A DNA stretch of 9,215 bases from Thermoleophilaceae bacterium (GTDB taxonomy: Bacteria; Actinomycetota; Thermoleophilia; Solirubrobacterales; Thermoleophilaceae), in NCBI GenBank assembly GCA_013813135.1, contig JACCSF010000292.1, positions 1 to 9,215 on the forward strand, read 5' to 3'. Each line of letters opens with the position of its first letter. Positions within the stretch are counted from its first letter, which is position 1. The notes beneath the pieces were generated by a model. The model was given only the letters and a program-made list of their open reading frames with translations. It was not told the DNA's origin and searched no databases. This document shows, piece by piece, positions 1-6,932 of this stretch. The position numbers and the translations under genes are program-made.

Positions 1-22
1 CCCCGGGCCTCTGGCAGCGGCA

Positions 23-100
23 GGGAAGGGCCGCGCGGGAGGGAAGGGCCGCGCGGGAGGGAAGGGCCGCGCGGGAGGGAAGGGCGGCGCGGCAGGGCAA
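23..100. repeat. 18-bp GC-rich tandem repeat, about four copies
   Basis: The unit gggaagggccgcgcggga occurs exactly at 23-40, 41-58 and 59-76. A diverged fourth copy lies at 77-94 and the beginning of a fifth follows. The period is six codons, so it stays in frame: on the plus strand one frame reads as repeated GREGPR, and that frame is open from the left edge to a stop at 256-258. No start codon is visible, so coding cannot be claimed. The array lies just downstream of the stop of the minus-strand sugar transferase gene. It is most simply a non-coding minisatellite. Confidence 0.85.
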
Positions 101-107
101 GGGCCGC

Positions 108-134
108 CGCCGCGGCCGCCGCGAAGCCGCGGCG
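108..134 (-). terminator. GC-only hairpin just after the sugar transferase stop
   Basis: Positions 108-116 (cgccgcggc) and 126-134 (gccgcggcg) are perfect reverse complements, nine pairs, separated by a nine-base loop. A shorter alternative stem pairs 119-123 with 128-132. The hairpin begins three bases past the minus-strand stop at 137-139, which is where a terminator would be expected. There is no T-tract, so this is at best a hairpin-only terminator or an RNA 3' end stabiliser. The surrounding DNA is so GC-rich that the fold may be incidental. Confidence 0.35.
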
Positions 135-136
135 CC

Positions 137-1594
137 TCAGCGCGACGTCGTCAGATTCTCCGGGCTGCGGCGGCTCAGCACGTACGGGATCGTCCGGGCG
201 AGGATCTTCGCGTCCAGCCAGAGGGACCAGTTCGCGCAGTAGAGATAGTCGATCGTGACCATGTCGCTCATCGGCACTCGGCTCGAGCCGAGGATCTGCC
301 ACGGGCCGGTCATGCCCGGAGCCACGTGGTAGCGGCGCCGCTGCCAGCCGGAGAACAGCCGGTCCTCCTCGGTGATCAGCGGTCGCGGCCCCACGAGGCT
401 CATGTCGCCGCGCAGCACGTTGAAGAGCTGGGGCAGCTCGTCGAGGGAGCGCCGCCGCAGGAAACGGCCGATCGGGGTGGCACGCGGATCGTCAGCGATC
501 TTGAACATGGGCGCGGCCTCGTTCAGCTCCAGCAGCTCGTGCTTGCGCTGCTCGGCGTCGCTCACCATCGTCCGGAACTTCAAGAGCTCGAACTCGTCCC
601 CGTCGCGCCCCACGCGCGTTTGGCGGAACAGCGCCGGCCCGGACGAGCTGAGCTTGACCGCAAGCGCGATCAGCAGCAGCACGGGTGCCAGCGCGATCAC
701 CAGCCCGGTCGCCACGATCAGGTCGAAGATCCGCTTGAGAGCGCGCGAGGAGGGTGACAGCCCGAATCCGCGCATGCCGAGCATCACCTGACCGCCCAGA
801 TCGTCGAATACCACCGACGTGCCCATCACCTCCAGCAGCCGCGGCAGCACCGCGACGCGCACCCCACACGCCGTGGCCAGCCGGATGATGTCCACCACGT
901 CCTCCCCGCCCTCCTGAGTGGGAGCGACGATCACCCGCTCCACACGGTGCTCCTCGAGCACCGCCGGCAGCTCGTCGACGGTGCCCAGCAGCCGGTCCGG
1001 CGGCGCGGCCACCGCGGACTGGACGGACACACGCCCGACCACGGTCGCCGCGAGGCTCGGGTCGGCGGCCAGCTTGCGCTTGACGAGCACGGTCGCGGCG
1101 GCGTCGCCCACCACCAGCAGGCGCTCGGGCGCCGAGCGCCGGACCACGACGAAGCGGGCGAACGAGCGCACCACCACAAGGGCCCCGACCAGCGTGCCCC
1201 ACAGCAGCAGCGGGTGGGAGCGGCCTGTGAATTGAAGTCCCTGGACGGCCTCGATCGCCAGCACGAAGATCGCCGAGACCGCCACCAGCGCCGGGGTTTC
1301 GTCCAGGGTCGTCTTGTGCAGCACGAACTGGTCGCGGTCGTAGAGGCCGGCCATCTTGGTCAGCACCACGTAGCACGGCGCCAGCACCGCAAGCCACCAG
1401 GTGAACTGGGCTTCGCTGAATGCCGACACGATCAAGAGCGAGATGCCCACGGCGATCACGTCCGCACCCACGAGCGCGAACCGCGTGAGCGCCTCGCGCC
1501 GGCGCGCCCTGAGCGGGAGATCGACCTCCTCCGAGGCGAGGTCGGCAGCGGTCAGCGCCGCGAGTGTTCGATCCGTGAGGCTCAGTTCATGCAT
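137..1594 (-). CDS. Polyprenyl-phosphate sugar-1-phosphate transferase (exopolysaccharide initiation)
   Basis: 485 aa. Enzymes of this family move a sugar-1-phosphate from a nucleotide sugar to a polyprenyl phosphate in the inner membrane, the first committed step of exopolysaccharide or capsule repeat-unit synthesis. Seen in the sequence: hydrophobic segments near residues 38-58, 65-83, 102-120 and 129-147; a Rossmann-like region of the CoA_binding_3 type from about 157 to 250 (RLLVVGDAA); then the bacterial sugar transferase domain from KRIFDLI (287) to the end. Key motifs are KFRTM (339-343), the catalytic Asp-Glu pair in SLDELPQL (D385-E386), VGPRP (401-405) and PGMTG (426-430). The layout and length match the WcaJ/EPS_sugtrans type. 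The ATG at 1594 has no Shine-Dalgarno sequence; no other early Met exists. It lies 110 bp downstream of the glycosidase-like gene on the same strand, so the two may be co-transcribed. Which sugar is transferred cannot be read from the sequence. Confidence 0.93.
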   Translation of the reverse strand: MHELSLTDRTLAALTAADLASEEVDLPLRARRREALTRFALVGADVIAVGISLLIVSAFSEAQFTWWLAVLAPCYVVLTKMAGLYDRDQFVLHKTTLDETPALVAVSAIFVLAIEAVQGLQFTGRSHPLLLWGTLVGALVVVRSFARFVVVRRSAPERLLVVGDAAATVLVKRKLAADPSLAATVVGRVSVQSAVAAPPDRLLGTVDELPAVLEEHRVERVIVAPTQEGGEDVVDIIRLATACGVRVAVLPRLLEVMGTSVVFDDLGGQVMLGMRGFGLSPSSRALKRIFDLIVATGLVIALAPVLLLIALAVKLSSSGPALFRQTRVGRDGDEFELLKFRTMVSDAEQRKHELLELNEAAPMFKIADDPRATPIGRFLRRRSLDELPQLFNVLRGDMSLVGPRPLITEEDRLFSGWQRRRYHVAPGMTGPWQILGSSRVPMSDMVTIDYLYCANWSLWLDAKILARTIPYVLSRRSPENLTTSR

Positions 1595-1703
1595 CGGAGG
1601 GTTAGCCGCATACGTACGTCCTTGGGCGTCCGTCCAGTGTGGCCCCTACCCCCGTTTGGCGCAACTGACAACTGGGGCGTTGGGCGCTCCCCGTCAGGGG
1701 GGC

Positions 1704-2897
1704 CTAGCGGCAGCGTTTGGCGTTGTCGCTCTTGCGACAGCCTTCGTACTTCCTCGCCACCTTGGTGTAGGTCCGCAGGATCGGCATCGGCGAGAACGAC
1801 CCGCCCGTGATCTTGGTCAGGCCCGCGAAGCGGTAGGTCACGTCGCCCTGTGGGCTGTCGGCGTTGTACGGAGTGGCCCAGGAGAACCAGAACGCCCTGG
1901 TAACGCGCAGCTTGCGCCGCTGGGCGGCCAGTGCGCGGTAAGCGGCCTTGAGCCGAGCGATCTGCCCCTTGGGGGTGGTCTCCAGGCCGAGCAGCTTCGA
2001 AGTCGGCACCTTGCCGATCGCCGCCGGCCAGGTCAGCTCCGTGAGGAAGATCGACTTGCGGCTGTCGCCGTGGCTGCGCATCACGGCGCGCACGCGCTTG
2101 ATGATCTCGAGCATGTTGTCGATCGTGCCTGCCAGCGAGCCCTCGTTGTTGGTGAACGGATGGATCGCGATCGCGTCGAAGTAGCGCTTGGCGCCGGCGC
2201 CGTAGAGGGCCCTCATGGAGCCCCACTGCGACACGCCGCCAACGGCAACGAGCGATCCCGCGACCACCGTCGCCCCGCGATCGGCGGCGTGGATGGACTT
2301 GTACGCCGCCTTGAGGACCTTCGTGTAGCTCTGCGGCCACGGCCGCGTCGCCCAGAAGAAGTCCGCCATCTGCTCGTTGAAGAGCTGCCACTCGCGGATC
2401 GGCACCTTGGGCACGTTGGGATTCGCCGCCCAGAAGCTGCCCTTCGGCCCGTAGCGATCAACCGCCTGGCGCATGAAGCTGGCGAACAGCTGCGGGTCGC
2501 GCGGCGCGTAGCGCCACCAGAAGGTCGCGTCCGGTCGCGACGAGGCCCACTGCGGCACCGTCAGGACGTTCGGCAGCACCGCGATACCGTGGCGGGCGGC
2601 GTAGGTGACGGTCCGATCCAGGCCGGCCCAGTTGTACACGCCCTGCGAGGTCTCGATGTCCGGCCAGGAAAGGATCGTGCGCAGCGACTCGACGCCGGAG
2701 CGCGCCATCAGCGCCATCTGCGTGTCGAGCGTCGCGTCGGTGACCCGCGCCGCGTCGCCCATCTCGCTGGACATCACCGTCCCGAAGAAGCCGAACGGCA
2801 CCTTGCGCTTCGCTGCCTCGGCCGGCGTGGAGGCGATCGTGCCGGCAACCAGGGCGGCGAGTGTCAGCAGCAGCGAAAGACGGCGAAAGCGGATCAT
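1704..2897 (-). CDS. Secreted clan GH-A glycoside-hydrolase-like protein
   Basis: 397 aa from the ATG at 2897. The start opens a classic signal peptide: MIRFRR, a hydrophobic core LSLLLTLAALVAGTIAS, then a probable cleavage after AEA (about residue 28). A GTG at 2930 would add 11 residues ahead of the signal and is less likely. The mature part reads as a (beta/alpha)8 barrel of clan GH-A: WQLFNEQ carries the Asn-Glu acid/base pair (N174-E175), and IFLTELTW carries the likely nucleophile E287. SWPDIETSQGVYNW (about 77-90) and the aromatic-rich strands also fit GH39/GH5-like enzymes. Two cysteines close to the C-terminus (387 and 396) could form a disulfide. It precedes the sugar transferase on the same strand, recalling PslG-type glycosidases encoded with exopolysaccharide genes. 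The substrate and exact GH family are not determined, and a non-catalytic role cannot be excluded. Confidence 0.83.
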   Translation of the reverse strand: MIRFRRLSLLLTLAALVAGTIASTPAEAAKRKVPFGFFGTVMSSEMGDAARVTDATLDTQMALMARSGVESLRTILSWPDIETSQGVYNWAGLDRTVTYAARHGIAVLPNVLTVPQWASSRPDATFWWRYAPRDPQLFASFMRQAVDRYGPKGSFWAANPNVPKVPIREWQLFNEQMADFFWATRPWPQSYTKVLKAAYKSIHAADRGATVVAGSLVAVGGVSQWGSMRALYGAGAKRYFDAIAIHPFTNNEGSLAGTIDNMLEIIKRVRAVMRSHGDSRKSIFLTELTWPAAIGKVPTSKLLGLETTPKGQIARLKAAYRALAAQRRKLRVTRAFWFSWATPYNADSPQGDVTYRFAGLTKITGGSFSPMPILRTYTKVARKYEGCRKSDNAKRCR

Positions 2898-2983
2898 CGC
2901 GGGGCACCGTAGCAGGGTCGTTATGGACACTTCGCCGGTTCAAACCCCCACCAAGGCGCGATGTTTCGGCCTTGCGCGAAGCT

Positions 2984-2999
2984 GTGAATCGTGATTCAC
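2984..2999. promoter_or_regulatory. Perfect 16-bp palindrome, candidate TetR operator
   Basis: GTGAATC (2984-2990), spacer GT, GATTCAC (2993-2999): all seven bases of each arm are complementary. It is AT-richer than its surroundings and ends ten bases before the tetR ATG, where a bound repressor would block transcription. Size and symmetry fit a TetR dimer site, and the TGAATC...GATTCA core resembles operators of TetR regulators of acyl-CoA genes. Binding by the adjacent TetR is inferred. The site also lies 87 bp upstream of the divergent glycosidase-like gene, so it could affect that promoter as well. Confidence 0.75.
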
Positions 3000-3009
3000 T
3001 TCTTCGGGC

Positions 3010-3675
3010 ATGCCATACCGGCCGACCGAGCGAACCGAGGCCCGCAGAACCGCGACGCGTGAGGGCATCGTGGCGGCCGCCCTCGCCCAGGTCGCGGACG
3101 GTGGATACGCATCCGCCGGCGTGCAGGTGGTGGCCGAGCGCGCCGCCGTTGCCGTCGGCACCGTCTACCGCCATTTCCCCTCGAAGGGCGACCTCTTCGC
3201 CGAGGCCTTCCGGCGCGCGTCGCAGCGCGAGCTCGACTTGGTGGTGAGGGTGACCGAGCCCGATGGGCGCTCCGCACGCGAGCGCGTGGCGGCGGGGGTA
3301 GAGGCGTTCGCGCGGCGGGCTCTCGCCGGGCCCGTGCTCGCCTACGCGCTGCTCGCTGAGCCCGTCGACCCGGCCGTCGAGGCCGAGCGACTGCGCTTTC
3401 GCACCGGCTACCGCGATGCCTTCGCGCGCGTGCTGGAGGATGGCGTACGCGACGGCGAGCTGAGCCCCCACGACACCCACACGGTCGCGGCGGCGCTGGT
3501 CGGGGCGCTCGGAGAGGCCCTCGTCGGACCACTGTCAGCAACAATGCGGTCCCGTGCGCACTCGGCCGAGCCGAGTGCTGCCGGCCAGGGCGGCGCGAAG
3601 GAGCCGCTGGTCGCCACCCTTGTCCAATTCTGTGAGGAGGCACTGCCCCGTGCTCACGAGCGCGTCCACGCATGA
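3010..3675 (+). CDS. TetR/AcrR-family transcriptional regulator
   Basis: 221 aa, the usual size for the family. The N-terminal DNA-binding domain is clear: RTEARRTATREGIVAAALAQ (about 8-27) is helix 1, and the helix-turn-helix runs through VVAERAAVAVGTVYRHFPSK (about 40-59), with the diagnostic TVYRHF at the recognition helix end. The rest (about 70-221) is the variable helical ligand-binding and dimer domain, whose ligand cannot be read from sequence. The ATG at 3010 has no clear ribosome binding site, so a leaderless or short-leader transcript is possible. The palindrome directly upstream points to autoregulation. Its last 26 bases overlap the start of the aidB-type gene, so the two are almost certainly one operon. 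An acyl-CoA or related ligand is a reasonable guess from the partner gene, but only a guess. Confidence 0.93.
   Translation: MPYRPTERTEARRTATREGIVAAALAQVADGGYASAGVQVVAERAAVAVGTVYRHFPSKGDLFAEAFRRASQRELDLVVRVTEPDGRSARERVAAGVEAFARRALAGPVLAYALLAEPVDPAVEAERLRFRTGYRDAFARVLEDGVRDGELSPHDTHTVAAALVGALGEALVGPLSATMRSRAHSAEPSAAGQGGAKEPLVATLVQFCEEALPRAHERVHA
3635..3652 (+). promoter_or_regulatory. Shine-Dalgarno and GTG start of the aidB-type gene
   Basis: AGGAGG at 3635-3640 is followed nine bases later by GTG at 3650-3652, all inside the 3' end of tetR. This decides the start: the upstream in-frame ATG at 3554 would add 32 Arg/Ser-rich residues with no counterpart in AidB. It is the clearest ribosome binding site in the window and suggests translational coupling to tetR. 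Confidence 0.8.
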
Positions 3676-5266
3676 GGTTGTAAACCAGGCACCGCCGATC
3701 GCCCCCTACAACGTGTTCGAGGCCGACTTCGCCCTGCGCGAGGCGCTCGAGCGCGAAGGTGGCAGGTGGGGCGTCGACCGACTGCGCGACACCGGCGAGC
3801 TGGCCGGCAGCCCGGAGGCGCTCGAGCACGCCGAGCGCGCCGAGCGCAACGAGCCGATCCTGCGCACCCACGACCGCTACGGCAACCGCATCGACCAGGT
3901 CGAGCTCGACCCCTCGTGGCACTGGAGCCTGCGCCAGGCGATCGAGCGCGAGATCCACTGCCTGCCCTGGCGTGGTGCGCGAGCCGCCGGCTCGGCCGCC
4001 GGCGAGCGGTCTGAGATCCCTCGGCCCGCCGCCCACACCGTGCGCGCGGCGCTGTTCGTGGTCTGGAGCCAGGTCGGCTCCGGCGTCATGTGCCCGGTCT
4101 CGATGACGTACGCGGCGATCCCCGCCCTGCGCGAGAACGCCGAGCTGGCCGCCGAATGGGAGCCGCGCCTGACCAGGCCGAGCTACGAAGAGGGCGCCCT
4201 GGCCGGCATGGCGATGACCGAGAAGCAGGGCGGCTCCGACGTCCGCGCCAACACGACCCAGGCCGAGCCCGCGGGCGACGGCACGTACGAGATCACCGGC
4301 CACAAGTGGTTCTGCTCCTACCCCCCGTGCGACGTCTTCCTGACGCTGGCCCAGGCGCCCGCCGGGCTGTCGTGCTTCCTCTTCGAGGGGCGCGACCCGG
4401 GGTTTCGCATCCAGCGACTCAAGGACAAGCTCGGCACGCGCTCGCTGCCCTCGAGCGAGGTCGAGTTCCACGGTGTGTGCGGCCGGCTGATCGGCGAGGA
4501 GGGCCGCGGCGTGGCGACGATCATCCGCATGGTCAACCACACCCGGCTGGACTGCCTGCTCGGCTCGACCGCGTCGATGCGCTGGGGCCTGGCGCAGGCC
4601 GTCCACCATGCCCGCCATCGCAGCGCGTTCGGCAAGCTGCTGTGCGAGCAGCCGGCGATGCAGAACGTGCTGGCCGACCTGGCCGTAGAGTCGGAGGCCG
4701 CGACCGCGACGGCAATGCGGATCGCGCGCTCCTACGACGAGGCCGACACGCCGTTTCGCCGGTTCGCGACCGCCGTCGCCAAGTACTGGGTCTGCAAGCG
4801 TTCGGCGCCGCACGCCGCCGAGGCGCTCGAGTCGCTGGGCGGTAATGGCTACGTGGAGGAATCGGGCATGCCGCGCCTGCTGCGCGACGCGCCGCTCAAC
4901 TCGATCTGGGAGGGGTCGGGCAACGTCGCCGCGCTGGACGTGCTGCGCGCCACGGTCAAGGAGCCCGAGGGTCTGCCGGCGTTCATGGCCGAGTGCGAGC
5001 TCGGCCGCGGCGGCAACGCGCTGCTCGACGCCCACCTCGACAGGCTGCGAGCCGCCGACCCGCCGGCCGACCCACAGATGGAGGCCCGCCGGATCGTGGA
5101 GGACCTGGCCCTCGCACTCCAGGCGAGCCTGCTGGTGCGACACGCCCCTCCCGAGGTCGCCGACGCCTTCTGCGCCGGCCGCCTGGGCCAGGGCGGCCGC
5201 GCGTTCGGCACGCTGCCGGCCAGCGTGGACGCGGCGGCGATCGTGGAGCGCGCCCTGGGGGCTTAG
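3650..5266 (+). CDS. aidB: AidB-like acyl-CoA dehydrogenase family flavoprotein
   Basis: 538 aa from the GTG at 3650, against 541 for E. coli AidB as I recall it. Family members bind FAD; E. coli AidB has weak isovaleryl-CoA dehydrogenase activity, binds DNA and belongs to the adaptive response to alkylation. The similarity is end to end: the N-terminal NQAPPIAPYNVFEAD, MTEKQGGSDVRANTT (from about 189), GHKWFCS, LKDKLGTRS, the TRLDCLLGS segment, LGGNGYVEESGMPRL and NSIWEGSGN. The Glu of WEGSGN (E421) matches the family's active-site glutamate. The C-terminal third linked to DNA binding in E. coli AidB is present. It is translated together with the upstream tetR. Its stop overlaps that of the converging membrane gene by 4 bp, leaving no space for an intergenic terminator. 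E. coli aidB is under Ada control; here a TetR partner suggests different regulation, and the true role may be acyl-CoA oxidation rather than DNA protection. Confidence 0.93.
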   Translation: MLTSASTHEVVNQAPPIAPYNVFEADFALREALEREGGRWGVDRLRDTGELAGSPEALEHAERAERNEPILRTHDRYGNRIDQVELDPSWHWSLRQAIEREIHCLPWRGARAAGSAAGERSEIPRPAAHTVRAALFVVWSQVGSGVMCPVSMTYAAIPALRENAELAAEWEPRLTRPSYEEGALAGMAMTEKQGGSDVRANTTQAEPAGDGTYEITGHKWFCSYPPCDVFLTLAQAPAGLSCFLFEGRDPGFRIQRLKDKLGTRSLPSSEVEFHGVCGRLIGEEGRGVATIIRMVNHTRLDCLLGSTASMRWGLAQAVHHARHRSAFGKLLCEQPAMQNVLADLAVESEAATATAMRIARSYDEADTPFRRFATAVAKYWVCKRSAPHAAEALESLGGNGYVEESGMPRLLRDAPLNSIWEGSGNVAALDVLRATVKEPEGLPAFMAECELGRGGNALLDAHLDRLRAADPPADPQMEARRIVEDLALALQASLLVRHAPPEVADAFCAGRLGQGGRAFGTLPASVDAAAIVERALGA

Positions 5267-6208
5267 GCGCCCAGGCTCTCCGGCACCCGGTAGACCAGCA
5301 CCCCGCCCGTCTTGACGGGTTCGAGGCCCAGCCCTCCGAGCAGGAGCGGCCACGGTCCGGCCTGCTGCTCCTCCACCACTACGGCGGTCACGCGGCGGCG
5401 GACGAGGAAGTCGCGCAGCCCTTGCACGTCCTCCCCGCCGACCTGGTTGCTGAGCAGCCGGCCGAAGAACGGGTCGCTGCGGTAGCCGGGCGGGAACTCG
5501 GGCGATACGTAGCCCTCCACCATGTTGAAGTACATGCCGGTGCGTGCCTGCCAGAGCATGCTGCTGCCGTAGCGCGCGTAGGGCAGCGCCAGCACGGTCT
5601 CCCCCTCCCTCAGGTGCTCCTTGTACGTGTCCGTCGCAAAGAAGGCGGGGTCGGACGGCCGAGCGTCCCAGAAGTCCGACGAGATGTTGGGCACAAGCAG
5701 CACGACGCCGACCGCGGCCACCGCCCACCTCAGCCCGCGCCGCGGCGACGGCTCCGCCAGCCACAGCGCCAACACGATCGCTATCGCGAGCAGCGCGAAG
5801 GCCCAGAAGCGCGTGGAGATGACGTGGTCGAAGATCGGCAGTGGATGCAGTAGCGACCACGGCATCCACACGCCGGTGTCGTCTCCGGCCACGTTCAGCT
5901 CCGTGCCGAGCGAGAGCACGTAGCAGACCGCGATCACCGGAATGAGCACGCGCGTGGCGCGGAGCCGCCAGCGCGTGACGGCGAAGGCGATCACGATCCC
6001 CAGCAGGACGATCCCCACGTACGCGCCGGCCTCCGAGGGCGTGGAGTTCGTGAACTTGGAGCTGATGTCCTCGAACCACCAGTGGCCGAGGCCCGTGACC
6101 TCGGTTGGCACGATCGGGTTGAGGGCGTCGCCCGGATACAGCTCGGTGAAGGTCTTCCAGGCGTCCGAGTCGGCGTCGCCCAGACCGTCCAGCGTCCAGT
6201 ACAGGTAG
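5263..6208 (-). pseudogene. C-terminal part of frameshifted multi-pass membrane protein
   Basis: This frame continues the protein begun at 6892. Directly after the break it reads YLYWTLDGLGDADSDAWKTF, then PIVPTEVTGLGHWWFED. Further hydrophobic segments follow: AGAYVGIVLLGIVIAFAV, VLIPVIAVCYVLSL, FWAFALLAIAIVLALWLA and WAVAAVGVVLLVPNI. The last 120 or so residues are a soluble-looking tail (ETVLALPYARYGSSMLWQAR, then GGVLVYRVPESLGA). An internal ATG at 6111 would give a 282-aa product, but that would start in the middle of a domain. The layout (membrane core, then a periplasmic or extracellular tail with a LPY...Y..MYWQ-like stretch) resembles large uncharacterised GT-C/YfhO-like actinobacterial membrane proteins. 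It ends at 5263, overlapping the aidB stop by four bases. The function is probably surface glycan assembly, judged by type and neighbours only. Confidence 0.75.
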
Positions 6209-6212
6209 GGGG
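6208..6212 (-). other. Probable one-base frameshift at a G5 (C5) run
   Basis: On the minus strand the reading is ATC ACG AGC CCC C-TAC CTG TAC TGG. Removing one C from the five-C run joins ITSP directly to YLYW and makes 5263-6892 an exact multiple of three (543 codons with stop). Both sides have strong membrane-protein character. A homopolymer indel, as a sequencing or assembly error or a real mutation, is the simplest explanation. Confidence 0.8.
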
Positions 6213-6892
6213 CTCGTGATGACCATCGCGAGGCCGCCGGCCGCGAGCGTGGTGGGCACGACCCGCGCGATCCGGCGGCGGCGCTCGGCGTCGGACACGA
6301 CGTAGCCGAGCAGGAGCGCCAGCCCGCCCACGCCCAAGCCCAGCAGGAGGATCTCGGCCGACAGCAGCAGTTGCACCGCGAACACGACGGCCATCAGCAC
6401 GGCGAAGCGCCGCTGGGAGATGCGCTCGTCCAGGCGCTGGAGGACCAGCAGCACCGCCGCGGGCACGAGGAAGACCGACGCCAGGTTGAGGTGGCCGAGC
6501 AGGTGCGCGGACATGTAGGTGCCGAAGCCGAACACGAGTCCGCCCACGAAGGCCGGGCCGGCGGCGCCCGTGAGGTAGCGGCAGAGCCGGTAGGCGAACC
6601 ACGCCGCCAGCACCGGCATCAGCACGGAGGCGACGTTGTAGGAGACGAACGGGCCCGCCACCAGCGTCACCGGCGCGAGCACGATCGTGGCGGCGGGAAT
6701 GGCGAAGCCGCCCTGGGTCAGGTTCGCGCCCTCGGGCGCCCAGATGATGTGGGGCACGAACGGGTTGAGGCCGTGTTCCACCGCGTACGGCCACCACTCG
6801 AACGTCCACATGAACGAGGTCGGGTCGCCGTTCCCCGAGCACGCGCAGACGGAGTCCGGGTGCACGATCGCGCCGTGCCCGTACAGAAGCAA
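6209..6892 (-). pseudogene. N-terminal part of frameshifted multi-pass membrane protein (GT-C/YfhO-like)
   Basis: About 228 codons in good frame from the TTG at 6892 to the frameshift. The start of the protein has an extracytoplasmic loop with acidic residues (HPDSV, GNGDPTSFMW) and EWWPYAVEHGLNPF, followed by WAPEGANLTQG. This N-terminal pattern is common in GT-C-fold membrane glycosyltransferase relatives. Transmembrane segments are visible near residues 66-80, 84-102, 112-128, 134-151, 163-198 (probably two) and 212-226. Joined to the downstream frame the protein is 542 aa. The TTG is the only standard start, yet the preceding codons (TAFLAYLVLSLL) read as a further transmembrane helix typical of such proteins, so the true N-terminus may be longer. 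It follows the methyltransferase stop by 40 bp on the same strand, so they are probably one operon. The sugar donor or substrate is unknown. Confidence 0.75.
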
Positions 6893-6932
6893 AGACAGGA
6901 CTAAGTAAGCAAGAAAAGCCGTGCGCGCGACG

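Noticed and set aside
1689..1700. ccccgtcagggg as a terminator for the glycosidase-like gene.
   Set aside because: The stem is only four pairs with a four-base loop and no T-tract.
2898..2930. GTG at 2930 as the start of the glycosidase-like gene.
   Set aside because: It puts 11 residues before a textbook signal peptide that starts at the ATG at 2897; no ribosome binding site supports it.
2946..2956. An 11-bp word (CCTTGGTGGGG on the minus strand) shared with 9154-9164 on the plus strand, as a possible mobile-element footprint.
   Set aside because: A single 11-bp match is expected by chance in GC-biased DNA of this length, and the flanks do not match.
3007..3014. ggcatgcc palindrome over the tetR start codon as a second operator.
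   Set aside because: Eight-base palindromes are common by chance and it overlaps coding sequence; the 16-bp site upstream is far stronger.
3554..3649. ATG at 3554 as the start of aidB.
   Set aside because: It would add 32 Arg/Ser-rich residues antithetical to the AidB N-terminus and lies deep in tetR, whereas GTG 3650 has AGGAGG at good spacing.
2996..6892. A minus-strand frame open for about 1300 codons, running antisense across aidB and tetR.
   Set aside because: Only its first 228 codons look like protein. After 6212 it becomes Arg/Ala/Gly-rich and lies opposite a clearly real gene; long shadow frames are normal in very GC-rich DNA.
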